Assembly: GCF_000263855.1 (NCBI RefSeq)
Contig: NZ_AJWX01000014.1
Span: 62,001 to 126,000, forward strand
Direction: 5' to 3'
Source: Pseudomonas sp. M47T1
GTDB taxonomy: Bacteria > Pseudomonadota > Gammaproteobacteria > Pseudomonadales > Pseudomonadaceae
Length of the DNA: 64,000 nucleotides
Shown: positions 39,334-49,003 of the stretch, piece after piece
How positions within the stretch are numbered: position 1 is the stretch's first letter
Layout of the letters: each line of letters opens with the position of its first letter
Made by a program: the position numbers and the translations under genes
The notes under the pieces: model-generated
Database searches by the model: none
What the model was told of the DNA's origin: nothing
What the model saw: the letters and a program-made list of their open reading frames with translations, nothing else

Positions 39334-40220
39334 AAACGCCCCCAAACCTACGGCAAAAACTGCACTGGCTCGGTAGCGGACTCGCGATAGCCGGTATTAT
39401 CTTCGTCATCTTCAGAATGCGCACATACTGGCTCGAATTGGACTTCTCGGAAGTCATACCGCTCGCGTGGTTCTCCGTCGGACTGCTTGCAGTTGCTTAC
39501 GGCGCTGCCAATATATTACTCGCACTGGCATGGCGACACCTGGTCTCACACCTGGGAACATCCGTATCGAGACCAAGGTCAATAAAAATCTACGGAATAT
39601 CTCAACTCGCAAAATACCTTCCGGGTAATATTTTTCATTTGGCCGGACGACAAGCGCTAGGGATGGCAGCTGGAATACCGGCTGGCACCCTTGCTAAGTC
39701 GACCTTATGGGAACTGGGGTTACTCGTCGCGACTGCAACCCTTTTCAGTTCACTCGTGCCACCTCTTCTCACCCCCCACTTTCCGGAAACACTTAGCGTC
39801 CTCATACTATTGGTATCAGGGTGGATTTTTGCGTGGGTACTAAAGCGCCTCGGCAGCCAGCAAGTGGTCACTGCATTTATCTACCAGGCCGTTTTTCTCG
39901 GAGTATCGGCCGGAATATTTACCGCTCTGATTAGCGTCATTTCCAAGAATGAAATTATTCCCATGACGCTTTGGCCAAGCATTGGTGGCGCTTACATTAT
40001 TGCTTGGCTTGCCGGGCTGGTTACCCCTGGTGCTCCTGCTGGCGTGGGCATACGTGAAATGGTTCTGCTCTTGTTGCTGAAGGGCACCGTGCAGGAGGCA
40101 GACCTACTCATGGCAACGCTTCTGGGCAGACTTGTGACGGTTACCGGCGACCTATTGTTTTTCCTATGCGTATCCCCCCTCCAACCCCATGCAACTGCCA
40201 CGGACTCCACGAATGCCTGA
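39315..40220 (+). CDS. Flippase-like polytopic membrane protein (UPF0104/LPG-synthase TM family)
   Basis: A 301-residue membrane protein with about eight hydrophobic segments, showing ISQLAKYLPGNIFHLAGRQALG and AGLVTPGAPAGVGIREMVLLLLL, conserved marks of the lysylphosphatidylglycerol-synthase-TM/UPF0104 family. Some members act in moving lipid-linked sugars or polyisoprenoids. In this operon it stands where GtrA stands in the second module, so a flippase for undecaprenyl-P-sugar is inferred. ATG at 39315 used; a TTG at 39300 is an alternative. It overlaps both neighbours. Confidence 0.75.
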   Translation: MPPTNVKTPPNLRQKLHWLGSGLAIAGIIFVIFRMRTYWLELDFSEVIPLAWFSVGLLAVAYGAANILLALAWRHLVSHLGTSVSRPRSIKIYGISQLAKYLPGNIFHLAGRQALGMAAGIPAGTLAKSTLWELGLLVATATLFSSLVPPLLTPHFPETLSVLILLVSGWIFAWVLKRLGSQQVVTAFIYQAVFLGVSAGIFTALISVISKNEIIPMTLWPSIGGAYIIAWLAGLVTPGAPAGVGIREMVLLLLLKGTVQEADLLMATLLGRLVTVTGDLLFFLCVSPLQPHATATDSTNA

Positions 40221-42543
40221 ACGTAAAAATTGGACACTATGGGAGATCCTGCTCGCTTTCGTGGCAGTTTCTTTTGTGCTGTTTATTCAGGAGACAGTGC
40301 CATTCCTGATGATGCCTACGCTAGGGCAGGCCATCTGGTCGATGGGCTTCTCCGAGTCGCTGGCCAATGGGTCCATATTTAGTCTGTTTGCGCATGACAT
40401 CGGCATCCCCAAACCAGCCGCGATCGCTTTCGGTCTCGCCGGGGCCTGGCCTGCAAGTCTATTTATCAGACTAGGGTTATCGGCCGCCGACGCCTATTCG
40501 ATCACTGCTGCGCTGTGGGTCGGGCTAGGCTTCCTATCGGCCTGCACGATCGCCCTCAGATTAGGTACCGCAAGACCGATAGCACTGATCGGGGCTACGG
40601 CGTGGTCCACAATGCCTGTCATCTGGGCGCATGCGGGGTATAGCATGCTGTCTTGGGGCATCGCACTGCTACCGTTCTACTTCCTTGCGGCCTTGAAGCT
40701 ATTTTCTTCTCCGCTCGGATCAAGGCCACCGCCGCTAACAACGGTAGCCCTCTACTTCACTGCAACCATCATTGCAGTATTCATGGATGGCTATACATTC
40801 ATGATGTTTGCCAGCGGGTCCAGCATACTACTCCTCCACACCTTCATCACCCGACCCGAACTACGCAAATCAGCACTACAATTTACCGCCCCGATTCACG
40901 CAACCAGCTTCGGACTGGCCTATTTCCTCTACAGTTCCTACATCGGAAAATCTAACTTTGACATCCCTCCCTTAGAGTTTTTCAGAGGCTGGGGCATCGA
41001 CCTGTCATATATAACCATTCCGACTCGCGGCGTGTTATGGCTGCCCGACGCCCTGGGGCTGAGCGTAAAGCGCACAGATGAAGTCCACTTCGGCGATGCC
41101 TCTGTATGGACAACAACATTTTTCCTGCCTGTATTGATAATTGGCTTGGCAGGGTGGTGGCGCACCCGATCTCAACTGAAGCGTTCATCCAGCTTCCTGC
41201 TGATCGCTTTATTTGGCATATATATGAGCCTAGGCCCATCGTTAAAAATTGATTCGGTAAAGCCTGAATCCTTGCAAGCTAGCCAGCCGCAGCAACAAAG
41301 CGCGCTGATGCCGGCCAACTACGCAGTAGCGCCAACCGGAAACGCATGGATGTCCGAGAAACTGCCCGGCTTCAATGTGATGCGCGCCTCGTACCGTTGG
41401 TCTGCGCTAGGGATCTTTGGGTTGTGGGCACTGACAATGCTTTGGGCCTCGCAAGCAGAGAAGAAAGCCCAGCAGGCCTGTACACTGGCACTGGCAGCAT
41501 TGGTTATCACAAACCTTCCAAATATTCATGACAGATGGCGAAACGGAACTGATAACCGGCTCATGTTTCTCCAGATCGACGATAACCTTGTAACAAGGTT
41601 ATCCGAGCGAATCCATCCTGGAGAGAAAGTCTTATTCTTACCTTGGGGCAACGACTTCATGGCCAACTATCTGGCACCCAAAGTTGGCTTTCGCACTTTT
41701 AACATAGGGGGCGACAAGAACCTTGCTGCTGCCCAAGCTAGCTGGCCGGAGGACTTGGGCGGCCTGGCCGGAGTTCTATCCCCCCAAAAAGCGCAAGCTG
41801 CAGCATTGACGCTTACCAAGGGAACAGTCGACACACTGGTCATACCTTACTTTCACATGCTATGGGCGCCCCATGTATGGCCCTGTCTAGCTGAAACGAC
41901 GGCACAGTTGACTGAAGAGCAGCAACAGCAATTTCGTGGCATTCCAGACTTCCGCTGTCCCACCGATAGTCAGAACACGTTAAAACCATTTGTAGACGCT
42001 TTAAAGAGGCTACAACCCATAGAGGTTTCGGAAACCAGCCTCTTTGCCGTCGCAAGATTGCGACCTGAATTCGTAGGGGATCGCGAGAAATCTGAAGCCG
42101 CAATGCTGGCAAACACCCAATACCCTATCTCGATAAGCCCAGGACTTGAAGGAAGTGCCCTCATGCTCAGGGAGGGCTGGTATGGCCTGGAAACCAAGTC
42201 GGTGTGGTCCCACGGCAATGCAAAATTGATGCTGCCCATACCAGACGACTGCGCACGCAAATCATGCAACGCCGTTTTGAAATTCGTTGCATTCAATGCA
42301 ACCCTGGAACATCCGATTTCTATTACGTTTTCAAGCGAGCAACGCTCCTGGCACTGGAATGAGCAAATTCAGGTCGCCTCAGGAAATCCTGTAGAGGTCC
42401 CGATACCCTTCTCTGGAGCGCGGGGAACTCGAATTATTTCAATCGCCATCCCACAGGCAACATCACCGCAGGCGCTGACAGGATCAACTGACAACAGGAT
42501 TTTGGGTATAGCCCTTCAACAAATAAACCTGGTAAAGGAATAA
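40213..42543 (+). CDS. Large polytopic membrane protein, candidate GT-C transferase (paralogue of 51271-53562)
   Basis: A 776-residue protein. The N-terminal 420 residues hold about ten to twelve transmembrane segments; a large soluble region follows (residues 430-776), likely periplasmic. An early E-x-x-P/GD-type acidic loop (FAHDIGIPKPAAIAF) is compatible with a GT-C enzyme. The C-terminus ends TGSTDNRILGIALQQINL, shared in style with SGNTDGRILGIGFVSMQI of the protein at 51271, so the two are paralogues. Likely role: transfer of the lipid-linked sugar to the exported polysaccharide. ATG at 40189 is an alternative. Specific substrate unknown. Confidence 0.65.
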   Translation: MPERKNWTLWEILLAFVAVSFVLFIQETVPFLMMPTLGQAIWSMGFSESLANGSIFSLFAHDIGIPKPAAIAFGLAGAWPASLFIRLGLSAADAYSITAALWVGLGFLSACTIALRLGTARPIALIGATAWSTMPVIWAHAGYSMLSWGIALLPFYFLAALKLFSSPLGSRPPPLTTVALYFTATIIAVFMDGYTFMMFASGSSILLLHTFITRPELRKSALQFTAPIHATSFGLAYFLYSSYIGKSNFDIPPLEFFRGWGIDLSYITIPTRGVLWLPDALGLSVKRTDEVHFGDASVWTTTFFLPVLIIGLAGWWRTRSQLKRSSSFLLIALFGIYMSLGPSLKIDSVKPESLQASQPQQQSALMPANYAVAPTGNAWMSEKLPGFNVMRASYRWSALGIFGLWALTMLWASQAEKKAQQACTLALAALVITNLPNIHDRWRNGTDNRLMFLQIDDNLVTRLSERIHPGEKVLFLPWGNDFMANYLAPKVGFRTFNIGGDKNLAAAQASWPEDLGGLAGVLSPQKAQAAALTLTKGTVDTLVIPYFHMLWAPHVWPCLAETTAQLTEEQQQQFRGIPDFRCPTDSQNTLKPFVDALKRLQPIEVSETSLFAVARLRPEFVGDREKSEAAMLANTQYPISISPGLEGSALMLREGWYGLETKSVWSHGNAKLMLPIPDDCARKSCNAVLKFVAFNATLEHPISITFSSEQRSWHWNEQIQVASGNPVEVPIPFSGARGTRIISIAIPQATSPQALTGSTDNRILGIALQQINLVKE

Positions 42544-43075
42544 CCATGTCCGTTTAACAGCGCACTCATGCATTGAGCAAGGCCCGCACCGAGTGGTGCC
42601 TTGCCACTACACCGGCCTGACGGCCATGTCTATCTCCGTACAGAATTGCGACTAATTGATTCAACAGGCCATCCCAACCATGGCGGTAGAGGATCAGGCT
42701 TCAGTGAACGTGCAGCCCGAGCCAGATCCCCAGACTGTGCTCCTCCTGCGTGATCGAGGGGCGAGTAGCCCTGTGCACTGGCGGCGTCAGTCAGTCGGTC
42801 TCCCCCAGGGAATCCGCGTCTTTCCAGAAGAATTTCCTGCTCAAAGCCACCTTACAAAATCCAACACAAAAATTGGCATCGCAGTGGTAAACTCCCGCAC
42901 CCGAGCAAACTTCAGAAGCGCTCCATGTGTGACCGCTGTACTCCATAGAGCTATTTAGATCCAGCCTCGAAGCCTCTGCCGTACTCGGATTTGTGATGTC
43001 CATCGCCCAGAGGTATTTGCCACATTAACCGAGAGTAGCTTCTGCAACCTTTCAGCATTTTGATCCGGTAGCCTC
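42544..43075. other. Non-coding gap inside the inserted block, with one hairpin
   Basis: This 532-base stretch lies between the first decoration module and the CDP-sugar genes. At 42577-42604, GCAAGG + CACC pair with GGTG + CCTTGC (internal bulge CCCG) as a hairpin without a T-run; it may end the upstream transcript. A 100-codon plus frame and a 70-codon minus frame are present but have no ribosome site or recognisable family and look spurious. A promoter for the CDP-sugar operon should lie toward 43000. Possibly decayed coding DNA. Confidence 0.45.
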
Positions 43076-44065
43076 ATGATTTCGGTAAAACTTTACAACG
43101 GTAAGACGTTCAGTTCGGAGCCTGGCACATCACTGCTAGATAGCGCGAAGGCTGCGGGTATCACCTTGGAATACAGCTGCCGCACGGGACGCTGCGGCGT
43201 ATGCAAAACAACCGTACTCAGCGGTGACACTGAAGCCCTGAAGGGTGAAAGCTCACTGACCGCCGACGAACTTGCCGCCGGCATGATCCTTACCTGTTGC
43301 CGTCAGGCCCTTAGCAATGTTGAGCTGGACGCCGAAGATATCGGTGCGTTGGGCGATATTGTGGTTAAGACGCTTCCCTGCCGGATCGATACAATTACCC
43401 GACTGGCCGAGAACGTGGTGGAAGTGGTCCTGCGTGTCCCACCTACCAGCAAGCTGCATTATCTTCCTGGCCAGTACCTGGACGTGATCGGCGAGGGGGG
43501 GCTACGCCGCAGCTACTCCATCGCCAACGCCCAGCGCGCTGACGGCAAGCTGGAACTGCAAATTCGCGAGGTCGAGCAAGGCTCGATGTCCCAATACTGG
43601 TTTGGCAGCGCGAAACCCAATGACCTCCTGCGCCTGGAGGGCCCGCTCGGCACCTTCTGCTTGCGTGATAAATCTGCCAGCACACTCGTATTCCTCGCTA
43701 CCGGTACCGGAATCGCCCCCGTGAAGGCGATACTGGAGCAGCTCCTGAGCACCCCGAAACTGGCCGAAGGCAAGAATATTCGCATTTATTGGGGCGGTCG
43801 AACTGCCGCCGACATCTATTGGACACCCCAGCTAGACGGGCTGAGCGCGTCGTTTATTCCCGTGCTGTCACGGGCCTCCGCTGACTGGCAAGGGCGTACT
43901 GGCTACGTACAGGCCGCGCTACTTGATGACGCCATCGACCTTGCGCAGGCGGTCGTATACGCCTGTGGTTCAGAGGATATGATTCACTCTGCGCGTGAGG
44001 CACTTACAGTTGCCGGGTTGCCAGTCAAACACTTTTACTCAGATGCATTCGTGAGTTCAAACTAA
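43076..44065 (+). CDS. ddhD: CDP-6-deoxy-delta-3,4-glucoseen reductase (E3)
   Basis: A 329-residue iron-sulfur flavoprotein that passes electrons from NAD(P)H to E1 (RfbH) in 3-deoxygenation of CDP-sugars. An N-terminal plant-type [2Fe-2S] domain has Cys 35, 40, 43 and 74/75 (SCRTGRCGVCKTT ... LTCCRQ). FAD binding is RRSYSIANA around residue 142, and the NAD domain has FLATGTGIAPVKAIL. It begins the sugar-synthesis group and is followed by rfbF 12 bases later. The same protein is called AscD, DdhD or RfbI. Confidence 0.92.
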   Translation: MISVKLYNGKTFSSEPGTSLLDSAKAAGITLEYSCRTGRCGVCKTTVLSGDTEALKGESSLTADELAAGMILTCCRQALSNVELDAEDIGALGDIVVKTLPCRIDTITRLAENVVEVVLRVPPTSKLHYLPGQYLDVIGEGGLRRSYSIANAQRADGKLELQIREVEQGSMSQYWFGSAKPNDLLRLEGPLGTFCLRDKSASTLVFLATGTGIAPVKAILEQLLSTPKLAEGKNIRIYWGGRTAADIYWTPQLDGLSASFIPVLSRASADWQGRTGYVQAALLDDAIDLAQAVVYACGSEDMIHSAREALTVAGLPVKHFYSDAFVSSN

Positions 44066-44077
44066 CAAGGAGCAGTT

Positions 44078-44851
44078 ATGAAAGCAGTCATTTTGGCAGG
44101 TGGCCTCGGGACTCGCTTAAGCGAGGAGACCGGTACCCGCCCCAAGCCAATGGTCGAGATCGGCGGCAAGCCAATCTTGTGGCACATCATGAAAATGTAC
44201 TCTTCCCACGGCATCAATGATTTCATCATTTGCTGTGGCTACAAGGGCTACATGATCAAGGAATACTTTGCCAACTACTTCCTGCACACGTCGGACATCA
44301 CGTTCAACATGCGTGACAACAGCATGAAGGTTCATGACAAACGTGCGGAAGACTGGAACGTGACGCTCGTGGATACCGGTGAAACCTCCATGACCGGTGG
44401 TCGCCTGCGCCGCGTCGCAGACTATGTTCGCGATGATGAAGCATTCTGCTTTACCTACGGCGACGGCGTCGGCAGCATGGACATCGGCGCCACCATCGCC
44501 TTTCACAAGCGCCATGGCAAAGCCGCAACGCTGACCGCTACCTATCCGCCAGGCCGCTTCGGCGCACTGGACATCAGCGCTGGCCAGGTCCTTAACTTCA
44601 AAGAGAAGCCCAAAGGTGACGGTGCCATGATCAATGGCGGCTTCTTTGTTCTTTCTCCCCAGGTTCTGGAATACCTGAAAGACGACAGTACCGTGTGGGA
44701 GCAGGAGCCACTGATGGGGCTGGCCGAGAATGGCCAACTAATGGCTTTCGAACATCCAGGCTTCTGGCAACCCATGGACACCCTCCACGACAAGACTCTG
44801 CTTGAAAAGTTGTGGCAGACTGGTGCCGCGCCGTGGAAGACCTGGAGCTGA
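44078..44851 (+). CDS. rfbF: Glucose-1-phosphate cytidylyltransferase
   Basis: RfbF (DdhA) activates glucose-1-phosphate to CDP-glucose. The 257-residue product starts [25 protein letters not shown], with catalytic Arg/Lys, and shows [31 protein letters not shown] (metal-binding D-G-D) and [10 protein letters not shown], all specific for the cytidylyltransferase. AAGGAGCAGTT precedes the ATG. First dedicated step of the CDP-3,6-dideoxyhexose route. Confidence 0.96.
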   Translation: MKAVILAGGLGTRLSEETGTRPKPMVEIGGKPILWHIMKMYSSHGINDFIICCGYKGYMIKEYFANYFLHTSDITFNMRDNSMKVHDKRAEDWNVTLVDTGETSMTGGRLRRVADYVRDDEAFCFTYGDGVGSMDIGATIAFHKRHGKAATLTATYPPGRFGALDISAGQVLNFKEKPKGDGAMINGGFFVLSPQVLEYLKDDSTVWEQEPLMGLAENGQLMAFEHPGFWQPMDTLHDKTLLEKLWQTGAAPWKTWS

Positions 44852-44858
44852 CTACGAT

Positions 44859-45941
44859 ATGAAAGCTTCTGTATCGCCCGCGTTCTGGTTGGGCAAGAAG
44901 GTGTTTCTCACTGGGCATACCGGTTTCAAGGGCAGTTGGCTGGCCCTCTGGCTGCAGGGCATGGGCGCGCAGGTAAAGGGCTTTGCCCTGACCCCGCCTA
45001 CGACACCCTCGTTATTCGAGCAGGCGCAGGTCGAGCGCGGTATGACGTCGGAGATTGGTGACATTCGCGACCTGCACGCCATCAACGAAAGCATGGTGGC
45101 ATTTAATCCCGATATCCTGATCCATATGGCGGCGCAGCCGTTGGTGCGGCTTTCCTACCGGGAACCGGTGGAAACCTACGCCACTAACGTGATGGGTACC
45201 GTTCATGTGCTCGAAGCCGCTCGCAAGTGCACTGCGCTGCGCGCGATCGTAAACGTGACCACTGACAAATGCTACGAAAACCAGGAATGGGAATGGGGCT
45301 ACCGTGAAAACGAACCCATGGGTGGCCATGACCCGTACAGCAACAGTAAAGGCTGCGTGGAACTGATCACCAGCGCCTACCGCAACTCGTTCTTCAATGC
45401 AGAACACGGCGCTGCCCTCGCCTCAGCGCGTGCGGGCAATGTAATTGGTGGCGGCGACTGGGCCGATGACCGGCTGATTCCCGATATCCTGCGCGCTGCG
45501 GAACAAGGCAAGCCCGTTGTAGTCCGCAACCCTGTCGCCACACGGCCCTGGCAGCACGTGCTAGAACCGCTCAGCGGTTACCTTGTCCTTGCCCAGCACC
45601 TGTGGGAGCATGGCCATGCATTCGCACAAGGGTGGAACTTCGGACCTAGAGACGAAGACGCACAGCCTGTGGAATGGATACTCGACCATATGGTGCAGGC
45701 GTGGGGGGCGGGTGCCAGCTGGCAGCTCGACGAGAATCCTCAGCCACACGAAGCACGTTATTTGAAACTGGATATTTCCAAGGCCCGTACCCACCTGAAA
45801 TGGGAGCCTACCTGGAGCTTGGAAACCACGTTGACTCACATCGTCAACTGGCATCGCCGCTGGTTGCAAGGTGACGATATGCACGCCCGTTGCGTGGACG
45901 AAATCAACTGCTACATGGCAGCCATGGCCTCTGGTGCCTAA
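44859..45941 (+). CDS. rfbG: CDP-glucose 4,6-dehydratase
   Basis: RfbG (DdhB) converts CDP-glucose to CDP-4-keto-6-deoxyglucose with bound NAD. The 360-residue SDR has VFLTGHTGFKGSWLALWLQGMG, LIHMAAQPLVRLSYREPVETY (family hallmark), NVTTDKCYEN and catalytic YSNSKGCVELI, with ASARAGNVIGGGDWADDRLIPD. The ATG at 44859 is seven bases after the rfbF stop; a longer frame reaches back into rfbF and is not credible. Confidence 0.95.
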   Translation: MKASVSPAFWLGKKVFLTGHTGFKGSWLALWLQGMGAQVKGFALTPPTTPSLFEQAQVERGMTSEIGDIRDLHAINESMVAFNPDILIHMAAQPLVRLSYREPVETYATNVMGTVHVLEAARKCTALRAIVNVTTDKCYENQEWEWGYRENEPMGGHDPYSNSKGCVELITSAYRNSFFNAEHGAALASARAGNVIGGGDWADDRLIPDILRAAEQGKPVVVRNPVATRPWQHVLEPLSGYLVLAQHLWEHGHAFAQGWNFGPRDEDAQPVEWILDHMVQAWGAGASWQLDENPQPHEARYLKLDISKARTHLKWEPTWSLETTLTHIVNWHRRWLQGDDMHARCVDEINCYMAAMASGA

Positions 45942-45969
45942 CCGATAATTAGCTTGAGCAGGAATTACT

Positions 45970-47283
45970 ATGACCCCCGATATGATCCGTCAGGAAATCA
46001 GCCAGCTCGTAGAGCGCTATGCCCAGACTGCCCTGGCGACCAAACCTTTCGTTGGGGGCGAAACCGTCATCCCACCTTCGGGCAAGGTGATCGGCGCCCG
46101 TGAATTACAACTAATGGTTGAGGCCTCGCTTGACGGCTGGCTCACCACTGGTCGCTTCAATGCAGAGTTCGAGAAGAAGCTCGCTGCGTTCCTCGGCGTG
46201 AACTACTTGCTCACCGTGAACTCGGGCTCTTCGGCCAACCTGGTAGCCTTCAGCACTCTCACTTCGCCGAAACTCGGTGACCGTGCGATAAAGAAAGGCG
46301 ACGAAGTGATTGGCGTCGCCGCCGGCTTTCCGACCACCGTCAATCCGATCGTCCAGTTCGGCGCGATCCCAGTGTTCGTTGACGTGGATATGGCCACCCA
46401 CAACATCGACGCTGACCTGATCGAAGCAGCCATAACGCCAAAGACCAAGGCGATCATGCTTGCCCACACCTTGGGTAACCCCTTCAATCTCGGCAAGGTG
46501 AAGGAGTTGTGCGAGAAGTACAACCTGTGGCTGGTCGAGGATTGCTGTGATGCCCTGGGCGCAACCTATGACGGCAAGCTGGTAGGCACCTTTGGCGATA
46601 TCGCCACACTCAGCTTCTACCCTGCCCACCACATCACCATGGGCGAAGGCGGTGCTGTGTTCACCAACAATGCTCAACTGAAACTGATAGCCGAATCGTT
46701 TCGCGACTGGGGCCGCGATTGCTACTGCGCTCCAGGTTGCGACGATACCTGTGGCAACCGTTTCGGCCAGCAGTTCGGCAGCCTGCCTCAAGGTTACGAT
46801 CACAAGTACGTGTATGCCCACCTGGGCTACAACTTGAAAATCACCGACATGCAAGCGGCCTGTGGCCTGGCTCAGCTGGACCGTGCGCCAGAATTCATCG
46901 AGACCCGCAAGCGCAACTTCAAACTACTGAAAGAGCGGCTGGCCAGTCTCAGCGACTTCCTGGAAATCGCCGAGCCTACGCCTAACAGCGATCCTTCTTG
47001 GTTCGGCTTCCCGGTTACTTTGAAAGAGAGCGCCGGGGTCAAGCGTGTCGACCTGCTGAAGTTCCTGGACCAGCACAAAATCGGCACCCGCCTGCTGTTC
47101 GCCGGCAACCTGACCCGCCAACCGTACTTCCACAACGTGGAATATCGTGTCGTCGGCGACCTTACCAACACAGATCGAACCATGAACCAGACGTTCTGGC
47201 TGGGCGTGCAGCCCTCCCTAGGTCAGGAGCATTTCGACTACGTCGGTGAAAAACTGGAAGAGTTCTTCGGGATCGGTTTCTAA
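45970..47283 (+). CDS. rfbH: CDP-6-deoxy-D-xylo-4-hexulose-3-dehydrase (E1)
   Basis: RfbH (DdhC) removes the C3 hydroxyl using PMP and a [2Fe-2S] cluster, with electrons from E3. The 437-residue product is an aminotransferase-fold enzyme in which the Schiff-base Lys is replaced by His ([13 protein letters not shown], His 220/221). Cluster cysteines 193, 251, 253 and 261 sit with the known C-x57-C-x-C-x7-C spacing. The product with E3 is CDP-3,6-dideoxy-4-keto-D-glucose, the substrate of the next enzyme. Confidence 0.95.
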   Translation: MTPDMIRQEISQLVERYAQTALATKPFVGGETVIPPSGKVIGARELQLMVEASLDGWLTTGRFNAEFEKKLAAFLGVNYLLTVNSGSSANLVAFSTLTSPKLGDRAIKKGDEVIGVAAGFPTTVNPIVQFGAIPVFVDVDMATHNIDADLIEAAITPKTKAIMLAHTLGNPFNLGKVKELCEKYNLWLVEDCCDALGATYDGKLVGTFGDIATLSFYPAHHITMGEGGAVFTNNAQLKLIAESFRDWGRDCYCAPGCDDTCGNRFGQQFGSLPQGYDHKYVYAHLGYNLKITDMQAACGLAQLDRAPEFIETRKRNFKLLKERLASLSDFLEIAEPTPNSDPSWFGFPVTLKESAGVKRVDLLKFLDQHKIGTRLLFAGNLTRQPYFHNVEYRVVGDLTNTDRTMNQTFWLGVQPSLGQEHFDYVGEKLEEFFGIGF

Positions 47284-47287
47284 ATTT

Positions 47288-49003
47288 ATGAAAGCATCGG
47301 ATGCAGTAGCAAAGGTTCTCGCGGACACCCAAGTCCTCTACGGTTTCGAGCTCATCGGTGGCATGATCGCCCATCTGGTGGACAGTATTAACTTGCTCGG
47401 CAAGACCAAGTTGGTGTCCATGCACCATGAGCAAGGTGCCTCCTTCGCTGCATCCGCTGTCGCACGGGCGACGAACCACAAGGTGATGGGCGTGGCGCTG
47501 GGCACCAGTGGCCCAGGCGCTACTAACCTGATTACCGGAATTGCCGATTGCTGGTTGGACAGCCACCCGTGCCTGTTCCTGACCGGTCAAGTCAACACAC
47601 ATGAACTCAAAGGCGAGCGGGCCATCCGCCAGCAGGGTTTCCAAGAGCTCGATAGCGTTGCTTTAGTGAGCAGTATTACCAAATATGCTCATCAAGTGAC
47701 CCACATTGATGACTTGATTCCAAGCTTACTGAAAGCAATTACCATCGCTCGCGAAGGCCGACCAGGGCCTGTGCTGCTGGACATCCCCATGGATATCCAA
47801 CGAGCCGAAATCGACGAAGCGGTACTGGATGAATTACTGACCACTTGGGCTCACGCCTCGGCGATGGCCCGGGTTCAAGATGCCTCATACGACGATATAT
47901 GGGCATTGCTGGAAAATGCACAGAAACCGTTGTTCCTGATTGGTGGCGGTGCGGTGAACACGCCAGGGTTCAGCCAATGGCTGCGCGAGATAGTAAATCT
48001 GGGCATTCCCCACGTCGCCAGCCTGAAGGGTGCGGAAAAGCTCACTGCCAGCGAGCACTACCTCGGAATGTTGGGTGCCTACGGTACTCGCGCAGCCAAT
48101 CACGCCGTACAAAATTGCGATTTGCTGTTGGTATTCGGCAGCCGCATGGACGTACGTCAAACCGGCGCCAAGACGGAAACGTTCGCAGCAAACGCGCACA
48201 TCGTGCAGTTCGACCTGGACCCTGCCCAGCTGGAAAACAGGGTCAAGGCACATCTTTCGGTTAACGCTAACCTCGACACGGTATTCACCTCCTTCATCGC
48301 GAACGCCCCTAAATTGCCACACACCGATATCGCGTGGCGCGCGCGCCTGGCGGAGGTTTTCGAGCTGTCGTTCAAAGACGAATATTCAGAGTGGAGCATC
48401 AGCCCATTCGAACTGTTCAATACCCTCAATGGTTTGACCGCCAACCGCTCGTTGGATTATGTCGTCGATGTGGGCAACAATCAGATGTGGGCTGCCCACA
48501 CATTGCGCTTGGGGCCTGACCAGGCGATGCACCACTCCGGTGGCCTGGGCACCATGGGTTTCGCCATTCCTGCTGCGGTGGGTGCCTGCATCTCCGGCGA
48601 CAAACCGGTGGTGGTCATTACAGGTGATGGCGGGGCTCAACTCAATATCCAGGAGCTGGACATCATTTCCCGTGAGCGGCTGCCTATTCTCACGATCGTG
48701 CTGAACAACCATTCGCTGGGCATGGTTCGTGGCTTTCAGGAAATGTACTTCGAGGGCCGCAACTCGTCGACTTATTGGAATGGCTATACCTCGCAGTTCC
48801 AGGCCTTGGGGGCAGCCTATGGCATCCATTCATGTAGCGTGATAGGTCTGGAGGCTTTCAAGGCCGCGGTAGTGGAATTCCTTTCCAACCGCAAGCCGAT
48901 GCTGATTGAGGTGCTGATGCCTGATGCACGAGAGTGCCGGCCGCGCCTGGAGTTCGGTCGCCCCATCGACGAGCAGTCGCCGCTGCTGGACCTGGGCCAA
49001 TGA
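47288..49003 (+). CDS. yerE: YerE-like ThDP-dependent enzyme (acetyl transfer to a CDP-sugar)
   Basis: A 571-residue member of the acetolactate-synthase fold. The ThDP-activating Glu 48 is in MHHEQGASFAASA, the central domain has AEKLTASEHYLGMLGAYG, and the ThDP/Mg motif is GDGGAQLNIQELDIISRERLPILTIVLNNHSLGM. YerE of Yersinia pseudotuberculosis uses pyruvate to attach an acetyl unit to C4 of CDP-3,6-dideoxy-4-hexulose. The gene lies right after rfbH and before a reductase, the yersiniose order, so this is preferred over a metabolic acetolactate synthase. No regulatory subunit (IlvH) is present. Confidence 0.8.
   Translation: MKASDAVAKVLADTQVLYGFELIGGMIAHLVDSINLLGKTKLVSMHHEQGASFAASAVARATNHKVMGVALGTSGPGATNLITGIADCWLDSHPCLFLTGQVNTHELKGERAIRQQGFQELDSVALVSSITKYAHQVTHIDDLIPSLLKAITIAREGRPGPVLLDIPMDIQRAEIDEAVLDELLTTWAHASAMARVQDASYDDIWALLENAQKPLFLIGGGAVNTPGFSQWLREIVNLGIPHVASLKGAEKLTASEHYLGMLGAYGTRAANHAVQNCDLLLVFGSRMDVRQTGAKTETFAANAHIVQFDLDPAQLENRVKAHLSVNANLDTVFTSFIANAPKLPHTDIAWRARLAEVFELSFKDEYSEWSISPFELFNTLNGLTANRSLDYVVDVGNNQMWAAHTLRLGPDQAMHHSGGLGTMGFAIPAAVGACISGDKPVVVITGDGGAQLNIQELDIISRERLPILTIVLNNHSLGMVRGFQEMYFEGRNSSTYWNGYTSQFQALGAAYGIHSCSVIGLEAFKAAVVEFLSNRKPMLIEVLMPDARECRPRLEFGRPIDEQSPLLDLGQ

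Noticed and set aside
42656..42958. 100-codon frame between the GT-C candidate and ddhD
   Set aside because: No ribosome site, no family motif and an atypical residue mix; treated as non-coding.
47288..49003. Housekeeping acetolactate synthase large subunit (IlvB/IlvI)
   Set aside because: No small subunit or ilvC follows, and the gene is embedded by tight spacing in a CDP-sugar operon; the YerE role explains the context better.
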